A stretch of DNA of 51,272 bases from Mucilaginibacter sp. (GTDB lineage: Bacteria; Bacteroidota; Bacteroidia; Sphingobacteriales; Sphingobacteriaceae). The notes under the pieces were generated by a model that ran no database searches, was not told where the DNA came from, and was given only the letters and a program-made list of their open reading frames with translations. The DNA lies in NCBI GenBank assembly GCA_028287975.1, contig JAQBOP010000198.1, positions 1 through 51,272 of the forward strand, written 5' to 3'. This document shows positions 42,481 through 50,950 of the stretch, piece after piece (positions within the stretch are counted from its first letter, which is position 1; every line of letters starts with the position of its first letter). Position numbers and translations under genes: made by a program.

Positions 42481-44676
42481 TTATTGTGCGTCCAGTTGCA
42501 ACACTACGCTGCTGCGGTCCGAGTTAACCTTTGGATTGATCCCCACTTTCATCAGGAAATCGCCGGTATAAGTTTCGTCGCTATTGATCTCTGATCTTGT
42601 GCCGGGATATAAGTTGATCTCTTTTACCTTATAATGTTTATTGGCATCCAGGCCTTTCAAACGGATAGGACTTGTGCTCTTTTCGCCATAGCGATAGTTA
42701 ACTAAGTAGTTAAACATGATGGCTGTTGTTTTAGTATCGTTTACATACGCTAATGATGCCACGCTGTTTTCGCGCGGGTTCATTAAACGGTATTGATCGC
42801 CCTGCCAAACAACAGATTTAAAGCTGTTATAATTTTTAACCGCGTCCTGTACGAACTGCAGATCGCTCTGGCCCAGCTTACTGATCACGATATCAAAACC
42901 CAGCTTACCCATCGAGGCAACATCTACGCGGAATTTTAACGGTAGTTTGCTCCAATCCGTAACATGGTTTGAGCTGCTGATAGCCGGGTAAAAATATGAG
43001 TACTCCCATTGGATAAAGATGCGCTCTAACGGATCGGTATTATCGCTTGGCCAAAACTCTGTAAAGTATTGCAAGGCACCATAATCAACACGGCCGCCAC
43101 CGCCCGAGCATAACATCATAGGCACCTTTGGGTATTTAGCACGAATCCGCGCCAGCACCTTATACAGGCCCTGCACATAATCTACATAAAACTGCGACTG
43201 GTTATTTTTTAAATGAGCCGAATACGCATTGTAAATAACCGCGTTGCAATCCCATTTAATGTAAGCCAGCGCCGGGTTTTTAGTGAACAGGTTATCAACT
43301 ATACCGTAAACAAAATCCTGCACGGCAGGGTTGCTCAAATCCAACACCAGTTGGTTACGGAAATAATATTCGTCGCGTTTAGGTTGTTTAATTACCCAAT
43401 CCGGATGCTTTTCATAAAGCTCGCTTTTGGGGTTTACCATCTCCGGCTCTATCCAGATCCCAAACTTAACGCCATTATCTTCCGCGCCTTTTACCAATGA
43501 GGCTATGCCGTTTGGCAGCTTGGTTTTAGTTTCCTGCCAGTCGCCAAGGCCTGAGTGATCGCCGTTGCGGGGATATTTATTGCCGAACCATCCATCGTCC
43601 AGCAAGAACATATCTACGCCCAATTTCTTGGTATCTTTTAAAAGGGCGGCAAGCTTTGTTTCATCAAAATCAAAGTATGTGCTTTCCCAGTTGTTCAATA
43701 AAGTTAAACGACTGCCTTTGCCGTCAAGCAGTTTATAGTTACGCGCCCAGTGCTGCAGGTTACGGCTGGCCTCGCCCTTGCCGTTTCTTGACAGGGTGTA
43801 TAAAAATGGTGGCGTGGTAAAATCCTCATTAGGTTTTAACTGGTAAGGCGACGCATAATTGTTAATGCCCGATATAATACGCAGGTTATTTTCAGGGTCA
43901 AGCTCCAGGTCGGTGCGGTAGTTACCGCTCCACTCTAACGCCCCATACAGCACGGTGCCATCATCTTCGGTAGCGGGCCTATCAAGCGACACCATAAATA
44001 CCGGCGGCTGAAACAAGTCCGCACGGGTACCTAATTTACTATCCAGTGTTTTGATACCATGCGTGATCTGGCTTTCTTCGGGGCGCATTTCTTTGGCCCA
44101 GTCGCCATGATACTGGGTTAAATAAAACGCAGGCGACTTTAAATAAAGATCAGCCGATGCAAATTTGTTAAGCGTAACATTTCCTTTTTCGCCGTGGCGG
44201 ATAGTGCTCCACTGCTCTATCACATCATCTTTGAAATATGATTTATAGTACAGCGTAACCTCGAAATTATAAGCCGGGTCTTTTAAGACAATACTTAGCA
44301 AACTCACATCATCGCTTATCTTATCAACCTTGTGGCTAACATATTTCAGGTCGAGCGATTGATTGCCATCTGCATGAGTAACAGCTATAGCGGGTTCTAA
44401 TAAATTTCGCGATCCGGCCGGGGTATAAGCCGACGCCATTTGGCCGGTATAGTCATTATCCTTACCGTAGGCGGCAGAAACATGGTTATATTCTTTGCTG
44501 TCTGCCAGTTTAGGGCCAAAGTAAATGGTGCTCAGGTCGTGTTTATCATCAGCCTCTAAAACCAACGCGTTCTTATTGGTTTCGATAGGGATGGTAACCG
44601 TTTGTGCCAGCGCGCCGTTTGTGGCCAGCGCCATTAACGCCAGTGAAAGAACAACAAATGAAGATTTTAATTTCAT
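42481..44676 (-). CDS. GH36 alpha-galactosidase, secreted
   Basis: This 731-residue protein has a signal peptide ending GALAQ. The N-terminal beta-supersandwich includes TLYYKSYFKDDVIEQWSTI. The barrel shows LLDDGWFGNKYPRNGD, GIWIEPEMVNPKSELYEKHP, nucleophile Asp476 in YIKWDCNAV and acid/base Asp545 in WPSDNTDPLER. LCSGGGGRVDYG is the usual substrate-binding segment. A C-terminal beta domain closes the chain. The enzyme removes terminal alpha-galactose, for example from melibiose, raffinose or galactomannan side chains. It is 64 bases after the GH95 gene on the same strand. The galactose would be channelled to the epimerase and porter encoded on the other side of the AraC gene. Confidence 0.94.
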   Translation of the reverse strand: MKLKSSFVVLSLALMALATNGALAQTVTIPIETNKNALVLEADDKHDLSTIYFGPKLADSKEYNHVSAAYGKDNDYTGQMASAYTPAGSRNLLEPAIAVTHADGNQSLDLKYVSHKVDKISDDVSLLSIVLKDPAYNFEVTLYYKSYFKDDVIEQWSTIRHGEKGNVTLNKFASADLYLKSPAFYLTQYHGDWAKEMRPEESQITHGIKTLDSKLGTRADLFQPPVFMVSLDRPATEDDGTVLYGALEWSGNYRTDLELDPENNLRIISGINNYASPYQLKPNEDFTTPPFLYTLSRNGKGEASRNLQHWARNYKLLDGKGSRLTLLNNWESTYFDFDETKLAALLKDTKKLGVDMFLLDDGWFGNKYPRNGDHSGLGDWQETKTKLPNGIASLVKGAEDNGVKFGIWIEPEMVNPKSELYEKHPDWVIKQPKRDEYYFRNQLVLDLSNPAVQDFVYGIVDNLFTKNPALAYIKWDCNAVIYNAYSAHLKNNQSQFYVDYVQGLYKVLARIRAKYPKVPMMLCSGGGGRVDYGALQYFTEFWPSDNTDPLERIFIQWEYSYFYPAISSSNHVTDWSKLPLKFRVDVASMGKLGFDIVISKLGQSDLQFVQDAVKNYNSFKSVVWQGDQYRLMNPRENSVASLAYVNDTKTTAIMFNYLVNYRYGEKSTSPIRLKGLDANKHYKVKEINLYPGTRSEINSDETYTGDFLMKVGINPKVNSDRSSVVLQLDAQ

Positions 44677-44702
44677 GGTTTATATATTAATAGGAACTAT
44701 TT

Positions 44703-44720
44703 GGTGCAGGGGTTTGCACC
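44703..44720. repeat. Small hairpin in the GH95-GH36 gap
   Basis: GGTGCA and TGCACC are perfect inverted arms around GGGGTT. It has no T-run, so it is more likely an RNA processing or stability hairpin within the transcript than a terminator. Confidence 0.4.
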
Positions 44721-44740
44721 CGCATAATTAAATAATCAGT

Positions 44741-47089
44741 TTAAATTAAAAGTAAACTTTTACGGCTATTAATTAACTGAATTTTACCATTTACTTTCAC
44801 TTTTACTTTTTTGGCCTGCGGCGATGTTATTTTATAGCTAGTCACCTTTCCGTCTTTCCAATCCAGATCCACTGTGAAATTGCCGCGTGCCTTCAGGCCC
44901 TTTACGCTACCTGATGCTTTCCAGCTATCCGGGATCGCCGGCAGCAGGTTAATATAGCCTTCATGGCTTTGAACCAGCATCTCGGCGATACCCGCGCAGG
45001 CGCCAAAGTTACCATCAATCTGGAACGGCGGACCGGCAGATAACAGGTTAGGGTAAATACCCCCGCCTGCCGAGTAATTGATACCCGTTGCTGTAACCGG
45101 TTTCATCAATTCATGGAACAATTTGAATGCACGGTTACCATCATGCAACCTGGCCCAGAATAATAGTTTATAAGCGATAGACCAGCTCGGGCCATCGTCT
45201 CCCCTTACGTTTAAAGTTTTCTTGGCGGCTTCGGCCAGTTCAGGCGTACCATCGGCAGTGATTTCTGATGCCGGGTAGATGCCGTACAAGTGCGATACGT
45301 GCCTGTGCGTTGGCTCTGTTTCAGCGTAATCTTCAAGCCATTCCTGGATGCGGCCATCCTTGCTGATGATCCCGGCAGGCGGGATCTCGGTTAATCTTTT
45401 CTTTAGTTGATCGCGGAAAGCGGCATCTAATCCCAACGTTTCTGAAGCGTTAATCACATTGGTAAACAGCTCGCGCATGATCTGGTTATCAATGGTAGCT
45501 CCTATACAAATACTGGCATGGCGGCCACTGCCATCAGGCATCATAAAACTATTCTCGGGCGATGATGATGGTACCGTTACCATGTAGCCACTTTTAGGAT
45601 CCTTAACCAATATGCTGTTGTAAAACTGCGCCGAACCCTTCAATATCGGGTAAATGCTCTTTAAATAAGCCTTGTCATCAGTAAATGCGTAATGATCCCA
45701 CAAGTTACTGCATAACCAGCCTGACCCGGCCTTGGTTACCCCCCATGACGCACTTTCGCCCGGCTCGGTCCATCCCCAAATGTTGGTGATCACGTGGGCA
45801 ACCCAGCCATCGGCATTGTAATAGGCTTTGGCAGTGCGCTCGCCGTTTTTTACCATGCCGCGCACCAACTCAACCAGGGGCAGGTTCAATTCTGACAAGT
45901 TAGACACCTCTACCGGGAAATGATTCATCTGTACGTTAACATCCAGGTGGTAATCGCCGTTCCAGGGTGTATGGAGCTGGTTGGCCCAAAGGCCCTGCAG
46001 GTTTGGCGGCAACAAGCCCACACGGGTGCTACAAATACTTAAATAGCGACCGTACTGGTAAAACAGTACCGGCAGTAGCTTATCATTATCAGGGTTGTTA
46101 TGAAAGCTGATCAGGCGCTGATCGGTAGTTTCGTTATCGTTGCTTTTCCCGAGGTCGATGCTTACGCGATCAAACAGTTTCTTAAACTTTGTGGTATGCT
46201 CCTGTTTTAATTGCGCATAAGGCTTACTCATAGACGCGGTTAGGTTTTGCGCCATTTTAGCCTTGAAGCCCGGGCTTTTAAAATCGGTAGTCGCAGATAT
46301 GTAAATGATGGCTTCAGTAGCGTTTTTTATCACCAGGCTGTTACCCGTTGCTGATTGCGTTCCGCCGGTTAGTTTGGCTTTAACGTTGGCTATGTATTGC
46401 ATGCCGTTACCATCGGTGCCATTATCTAACCGGCCTTCCATCTGCAAGGTGTTGCCATTGGTACTGGTGGTTGATCGTTCAGGGCGGCTGATGTTGATAT
46501 TGAAATTCAGCTTACCCGGCTTGTCCGCGGTTAGCCTGATCACATCCACATCACCGCTAAAACTGGTAAAGTACTCGCGCTTGTAGGTTACGCCGCCAAC
46601 CTGGTAAGTGCTTTTAGCTACCGCGTTATCTAATGATAGCTCGCGTTGGTAATTGCTGTATTTTGAAGCATCGGCGCTGCCATAATCAAATTGCAGGTCG
46701 AGCGTACCCAATACCTGGAAACAACCCCACTGCTTACCACCGGAGCCAGGGCCTTTACAAACAAAATCTTTATCTATCAGGTTTTGCGCCTCTACATTCT
46801 TGCCGGCCAAAAGCAGCTCGCGTATCTCTGGTAGCTTTTTGTAGGCATCGTAATTATTTGCATCCTGTACCGAGCCCGACCAAAGGGTGATATCGTTCAG
46901 TACGATCTTTTCGTCGCTTATATCGCTGTTAGGCATCATCCCTAAACGGCCGTTACCCAATGGCAGGGTTTGCTCCCAGTTGACCGCAGGTTTATCGTAA
47001 TGCAGCCTTAAGGACTGTTTTTGTGCAAACAAGCCGGCCGGCGCCAATGCCAGCATTATTACAACAGGTACTAAATTTTTTAAGTTCAT
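44741..47089 (-). CDS. GH95 family alpha-L-fucosidase or alpha-L-galactosidase, secreted
   Basis: The protein is 782 residues from the ATG at 47089, with a signal peptide ending GLFAQ. The TTG at 47113 is rejected. The N-terminal GH95 beta domain has NWEQTLPLGNGRLGMMPN and EKIVLNDITLWSGS. The (alpha/alpha)6 barrel has LPPNLQGLWANQLHTPWNGD, DVNVQMNHFPVE, IQEWLEDYAETEPTHRHVSH (the family acid Glu lies here) and FQIDGNFGACAGIAE. GH95 enzymes remove alpha-1,2-L-fucose or, in some Bacteroidota, alpha-L-galactose. Given the galactosidase next door, either is possible. An AraC-type direct repeat (47171-47199) sits about 80 bases upstream in the correct direction, so activation by the adjacent AraC protein is likely. 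Confidence 0.93.
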   Translation of the reverse strand: MNLKNLVPVVIMLALAPAGLFAQKQSLRLHYDKPAVNWEQTLPLGNGRLGMMPNSDISDEKIVLNDITLWSGSVQDANNYDAYKKLPEIRELLLAGKNVEAQNLIDKDFVCKGPGSGGKQWGCFQVLGTLDLQFDYGSADASKYSNYQRELSLDNAVAKSTYQVGGVTYKREYFTSFSGDVDVIRLTADKPGKLNFNINISRPERSTTSTNGNTLQMEGRLDNGTDGNGMQYIANVKAKLTGGTQSATGNSLVIKNATEAIIYISATTDFKSPGFKAKMAQNLTASMSKPYAQLKQEHTTKFKKLFDRVSIDLGKSNDNETTDQRLISFHNNPDNDKLLPVLFYQYGRYLSICSTRVGLLPPNLQGLWANQLHTPWNGDYHLDVNVQMNHFPVEVSNLSELNLPLVELVRGMVKNGERTAKAYYNADGWVAHVITNIWGWTEPGESASWGVTKAGSGWLCSNLWDHYAFTDDKAYLKSIYPILKGSAQFYNSILVKDPKSGYMVTVPSSSPENSFMMPDGSGRHASICIGATIDNQIMRELFTNVINASETLGLDAAFRDQLKKRLTEIPPAGIISKDGRIQEWLEDYAETEPTHRHVSHLYGIYPASEITADGTPELAEAAKKTLNVRGDDGPSWSIAYKLLFWARLHDGNRAFKLFHELMKPVTATGINYSAGGGIYPNLLSAGPPFQIDGNFGACAGIAEMLVQSHEGYINLLPAIPDSWKASGSVKGLKARGNFTVDLDWKDGKVTSYKITSPQAKKVKVKVNGKIQLINSRKSLLLI

Positions 47090-47170
47090 TAGTTGTGGTG
47101 TTATTTTACGCAAGAAAGAAATCGGTTTATAATCAGCTTACAATTCTATAGTAAAATACAGGTTCTAAAA

Positions 47171-47199
47171 ATAGACAAAAAGATTTTAAAGATGGACAA
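47171..47199 (-). promoter_or_regulatory. Candidate AraC operator upstream of GH95
   Basis: On the minus strand TTGTCCAT (47199-47192) and TTGTCTAT (47178-47171) form a direct repeat with a 21-bp period. The pair at 48452-48482 before the epimerase gene has the same sequence, period and direction. The near half-site ends about 80 bases from the GH95 start. Confidence 0.65.
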
Positions 47200-47332
47200 T
47201 CGTATCTTTTGAATAAAGCGATATATTAGATACAGGTATAACACACCCCTGCAACCGCCCAAGAGGAAACCCTTTGCTGCTGGCCCAAAACTACACCTTC
47301 GCGACTGCTCGCTTGTTCACCTGAGTGTAACA

Positions 47333-47449
47333 AGTGTACCAAACTGAATGTGTCCCGTTGATACTTTTTGGCACACCTGTTTTTGTAATTAACTGTAAGA
47401 TAGAGAAATGTATTTTTGGTCCTGATTTCAAGATACAGTTTGGAACACT
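47333..47449. repeat. Cluster of AGTGTNCCAAACTG-like repeats
   Basis: AGTGTACCAAACTG (plus, 47333-47346), GGTGTGCCAAAAAG (minus, 47377-47364) and AGTGTTCCAAACTG (minus, 47449-47436) share a core. A weaker AGTGTAACAAG overlaps the first at 47323-47333. They lie between the araC stop and the GH95 operator. Confidence 0.4.
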
Positions 47450-47451
47450 TT

Positions 47452-48351
47452 TTACCTTGTTTTGTGAATTTTACGATATTTTAATGGCGACATCCCTATC
47501 AGCTTGCTAAATAAGCGCGAAAAATAATACTGGTCGTCAAAGCCCAATATGTTAGCTATTTCTTTAATACTGCTGTCTGTAAAATAAAGATGCTGGCATG
47601 AGGCCTGGATCTTTAACAGGTTAAAATAATTGATAGGCGACGAGCCTGTTTTTTGATGGAACAACCTTGAATAATGCGATACCGAAATCCCACGCTGCGT
47701 GGCCAAATCCTCAATAAGCAGTTTCTTCTGGATATTCTTTTTCATGTAAGCGATAGAGATGCTTACCGAATCCGTATCGTAAGTCACCGGATTTAGCTGC
47801 TTATAGTACACCAGCGATGCGATAAAATGCTGCAGGTATAAATTGGTGATCTCCATTTCTTTCTCATGAAAACTATGTTCAAGGATGGCGTAAACCTGTT
47901 CAAACAATTTTATCCGGCTTTCGTCATACGGTATGGCATGTACACAAGGCGCGTCTTGTTCTGTTGATCGTTCGTAGATCGCGTCGGCAGTCAGTCCGCT
48001 AAAGTGAACCCAATAAATACTCCAGGGGTTAATGTTGGCGCTTTTATACCGGTGCCCAACATTTTTGGGGATGATAATAAAGGTATTTGGTTTAAGGTGA
48101 TATGCCCGGTCGTTCAAATAAACGTCGCCCTCGCCATCTACACAGTATAATAAGATATATTGGTTACTGCCTGTCTTACGTTCCCGGTCGTGATAAATGG
48201 CTTTGGGGTAATAGCCAATGGCAGTTAAGTACAGGTTTTTTATCAGCGGGTTATTTACAATTGACCGTTTAACGTTCGGCGGCAAAACGATCATCCGCTG
48301 GCCAACAAACCCTTCTTTTATTTTCTTATTGATTTGAGTAATATTGTTCAT
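47452..48351 (-). CDS. AraC-family transcriptional regulator
   Basis: The protein is 299 residues from the ATG at 48351. An in-frame ATG at 48396 adds residues not typical of the family. The N-terminal sugar-binding cupin domain contains YILLYCVDGEGDVYLNDRAY and LKPNTFIIIPKNVGHRYKS, then INPWSIYWVHFSG. The C-terminal pair of helix-turn-helix motifs is seen in LIEDLATQRGISVSHYSRLF and IKEIANILGFDDQYYFSRLF, ending SPLKYRKIHK. It lies between a GH95-GH36 operon and a divergent epimerase/porter operon. Direct repeats of TTGTCCAT with a 21-bp period precede both. I infer it activates both in response to a sugar, perhaps galactose or fucose. Confidence 0.93.
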   Translation of the reverse strand: MNNITQINKKIKEGFVGQRMIVLPPNVKRSIVNNPLIKNLYLTAIGYYPKAIYHDRERKTGSNQYILLYCVDGEGDVYLNDRAYHLKPNTFIIIPKNVGHRYKSANINPWSIYWVHFSGLTADAIYERSTEQDAPCVHAIPYDESRIKLFEQVYAILEHSFHEKEMEITNLYLQHFIASLVYYKQLNPVTYDTDSVSISIAYMKKNIQKKLLIEDLATQRGISVSHYSRLFHQKTGSSPINYFNLLKIQASCQHLYFTDSSIKEIANILGFDDQYYFSRLFSKLIGMSPLKYRKIHKTR

Positions 48352-48451
48352 TATAGCCCGGCTTATAGTGGCGCTGATAGTGCACCAAATGTACATTTTC
48401 GACTACTAAGATAAAAAATACCGCTTGTAACTTTTTAATGCGATGATAATA

Positions 48452-48482
48452 TTGTCCATTTAATAGTAAACTTTGTCCATTT
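48452..48482 (+). promoter_or_regulatory. Candidate AraC operator upstream of the epimerase gene
   Basis: TTGTCCATTT occurs at 48452-48461 and again at 48473-48482, an exact 21-bp-period direct repeat, about 63 bases before the ATG at 48546. It also lies upstream of araC itself, so it may autoregulate that gene. Confidence 0.68.
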
Positions 48483-48545
48483 TTAAATTTACCGGCCCCT
48501 GCTACTTTTATCAGCCGATTATAAATATTCTGTACACAATAAATT

Positions 48546-49565
48546 ATGAGTAAAAGCATCACCCGTAAATCATGGGGAATTGTACATAACGAAGATATTT
48601 ACCTGTTTAAGCTTGAAAATAGCACAGGTGCTTTTGTCGAGGTGACCAATTACGGTGCGACACTGGTAAGCATTGTAGTGCCCGATAAACATTCAACGCC
48701 GGACAATGTCATTATCGGCTTCCCTAACTTAGACGGATATTTAGATGACAACTGTTATATCGGTTCTACCATAGGGCGCTATGCAAACCGCATAAGTAAT
48801 GCCCGGTTCAATTTAAACGGCAATATTTATCAACTTGAAGCCAATGATGGTATCAATTCAAACCATAGCGGGGCAAGCGGTTTTAACAGCAAAGTATTCG
48901 GTTTTGAAATTAATGCCGATGAGTTGGTTTTGATACTGCACAGCGACGATGGCGATGGCGGTTTTCCCGGTAATTTAAGCCTGCGGGTAACTTATAAATG
49001 GAGCGATGATAACGAGTTGCTGATCCATTACAAGGCGGTGAGCGACCAGGACACCTTTGCCAATTTTACCAACCACGCCTATTTTAATTTATCAAACGGC
49101 GATCTGACTATAGCAGACCATCGCCTTGAGATCAGTACCGATAATATTGTCGCTGCCGGCAATGATTATATCCCGACAGGTGAAATTATACTTGCTACTA
49201 CAGCCTTTACCGGCGATACATTACGAGACGCCCAAGACAACATTAAAAGCGTCAATGCATACTATATTTTAGATAAAGATAAGGTAGCCGCCAATCAGTT
49301 CGCGGCTAAATTGACGGACGAATCTTCGGGCAGGACATTAACTGTCAACACTTCTAATCCCGGTGTATTTTTGTATACCGGCGATTATTTAAACAGCAAA
49401 CATTTTAACCATAATAACCGCTACTGCCAACCGTTTGAGGGCCTTTGCCTGGAATGCCAGCTTTACCCCGACAGCATGAACAAGCCCGGTTTCCCATCGG
49501 CTTTGCTACCAAAACACCATGTGTACAGCGAGTTTATCACCTTCAAATTCGGCGTACATTTATAA
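48546..49565 (+). CDS. galM: Aldose 1-epimerase (mutarotase)
   Basis: This 339-residue protein has no signal peptide. Typical GalM segments are present: TNYGATLVSIVVPDK, GSTIGRYANRISNARF, NHSGASGFNSKVF, the catalytic-His segment FTNHAYFNLS and the catalytic-Glu segment GLCLECQLYPDSMNKPGFP. It interconverts alpha and beta anomers of galactose or other aldoses in the cytoplasm, preparing them for kinase or isomerase. It is the first gene of a plus-strand unit with the MFS porter (25 bases later) and the DUF5107 protein. The direct repeat upstream suggests AraC control. Substrate preference among galactose, xylose and arabinose cannot be read from sequence. Confidence 0.93.
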   Translation: MSKSITRKSWGIVHNEDIYLFKLENSTGAFVEVTNYGATLVSIVVPDKHSTPDNVIIGFPNLDGYLDDNCYIGSTIGRYANRISNARFNLNGNIYQLEANDGINSNHSGASGFNSKVFGFEINADELVLILHSDDGDGGFPGNLSLRVTYKWSDDNELLIHYKAVSDQDTFANFTNHAYFNLSNGDLTIADHRLEISTDNIVAAGNDYIPTGEIILATTAFTGDTLRDAQDNIKSVNAYYILDKDKVAANQFAAKLTDESSGRTLTVNTSNPGVFLYTGDYLNSKHFNHNNRYCQPFEGLCLECQLYPDSMNKPGFPSALLPKHHVYSEFITFKFGVHL

Positions 49566-49590
49566 AACCAATTTAACCAAATATAAACCA

Positions 49591-50937
49591 ATGAACCAAA
49601 CCAAACCGTTTAACAGCGTTTACATTATCGGGATCTCATTTATATCAGCACTGGGCGGTTACCTGTTCGGGTTTGATTTCGCGGTGATATCCGGCGCGCT
49701 GCCATTTCTGCGCAAAGAGTTTGCGCTCGACCCTTTATGGGAAGGTTTCCTGACGGGCTCGCTGGCGCTGGGCTGTATTGCCGGTTGCCTGATAGCCGGT
49801 AACATTGCCGAAAAGTACGGCCGCAGGCCGGGACTGATGGTAGCCGCAGCTATTTTCGCGGTATCGTCATTAGGTATCGCGTTGTCAAAGGGCCTGGTAT
49901 TTTTTGTGATCATGCGTTTTGCGGCGGGTATTGGCGTAGGCATGGCATCCATGCTTTGTCCTATGTATATTGCAGAGATCTCGCCGGCCGCGGTGCGCGG
50001 CCGTAACGTAGCTATTAACCAGCTTACGGTTGTGCTGGGCATCCTGATCACCAACCTGTGCAACTATTTTTTAGCTGACACGGGCGTTGATGCCTGGCGA
50101 TGGATGTTTGGCTTGGGTGTGATCCCATCAGCTATATTTCTAATAGGCGTAATATGGCTGCCCGAAAGCCCGAGATGGCTGATGAAAGCCGGCCAGCCCG
50201 AAAAAGCAAAATCGGTATTAAGCCGCATTGGCGCGGCAACTTTTGTCGACACCACTTTAAAAGCGATAGAGAAATCATTAGCCGGCGGTGGCGGCAAACA
50301 AAGCTACAAAGCCGTGTTTGAAAAAAGCGTTCGCCCCGCTGTATTGGTGGGTATTACACTGGCGGTTTTCCAGCAGTTTTGCGGCATCAACGTGGTGTTT
50401 AACTATACGTCTACCATATTCGCCTCGGTAGGTTCAAGTTTAAACCAGCAGCTTTTTGAAACCGTATCCATCGGAATTGTAAACCTGTTGTTTACGCTGC
50501 TGGCCATGTGGCAGGTTGATAAACTGGGCCGCAGGCCATTAATGCTGATAGGCTCGTTAGGCTTATCGGTATTATACATCGCGTTAGCATTTTTATTACA
50601 GAGCCACGCGGCAGCCGGGTTGGTATCCATCCTGGTTTTATTGGCAATCAGTACCTACGCCATATCCATAGCACCCATAACCTGGGTGCTTATTTCAGAA
50701 ATTTTCCCTAACAAGATCCGCAGCGAAGCGTCAACCGTGGCCGTGGTATCGCTTTGGGGCGCCTATTTTATTTTGGTATTTACGTTCCCTATCCTGGCCA
50801 AAGTGCTGGGTACTTACGGACCGTTTTACCTGTATGCAGTTATTTGTTTCTGCGGATTTTTATTCATCAAAACAAAAGTTAAAGAAACCAAGGGTCAAAC
50901 TTTGGAAGAGTTGGAAGACAATTTAATAAGACACTAA
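49591..50937 (+). CDS. MFS sugar porter (sugar:H+ symporter type)
   Basis: The protein is 448 residues from the ATG at 49591. A longer frame to 49519 overlaps galM and is rejected. Twelve membrane helices are present. Family signatures are GGYLFGFDFAVISGALPFLR in helix 1, RPGLM after helix 2, PMYIAEISPAAVRGR, LPESPRWLMKAG before the central loop, QQFCGINVVFNYTSTIF in helix 7, DKLGRRPLMLIG, and KETKGQTLEELE at the end. This is the XylE/GalP/GLUT-like sugar porter group, importing monosaccharides by proton symport at the inner membrane. With galM it would import the galactose or other sugar freed by the extracellular GH36 and GH95 enzymes. Confidence 0.93.
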   Translation: MNQTKPFNSVYIIGISFISALGGYLFGFDFAVISGALPFLRKEFALDPLWEGFLTGSLALGCIAGCLIAGNIAEKYGRRPGLMVAAAIFAVSSLGIALSKGLVFFVIMRFAAGIGVGMASMLCPMYIAEISPAAVRGRNVAINQLTVVLGILITNLCNYFLADTGVDAWRWMFGLGVIPSAIFLIGVIWLPESPRWLMKAGQPEKAKSVLSRIGAATFVDTTLKAIEKSLAGGGGKQSYKAVFEKSVRPAVLVGITLAVFQQFCGINVVFNYTSTIFASVGSSLNQQLFETVSIGIVNLLFTLLAMWQVDKLGRRPLMLIGSLGLSVLYIALAFLLQSHAAAGLVSILVLLAISTYAISIAPITWVLISEIFPNKIRSEASTVAVVSLWGAYFILVFTFPILAKVLGTYGPFYLYAVICFCGFLFIKTKVKETKGQTLEELEDNLIRH

Positions 50938-50950
50938 GCACTATATTAAC

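Larger units (their letters stand above)
47090..47451. other. Intergenic region between GH95 and araC
   Basis: No gene is seen. It holds the direct-repeat operator candidate for GH95 at 47171-47199, and further out a cluster of AGTGTNCCAAA-like repeats between 47323 and 47449 in both orientations. An imperfect hairpin CTTGTTCAC/GTGTAACAAG lies at 47312-47334. Confidence 0.55.

Noticed and set aside
47411..47418. Plus-strand TATTTTTG as a promoter
   Set aside because: It matches the -7 consensus, but no plus-strand gene starts within reach. It lies just beyond the 3' end of araC, so chance is likely.
49519..49590. Longer start for the MFS porter overlapping galM
   Set aside because: The extra 24 residues are polar and overlap the GalM C-terminus. 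The ATG at 49591 immediately precedes a normal porter N-terminus.
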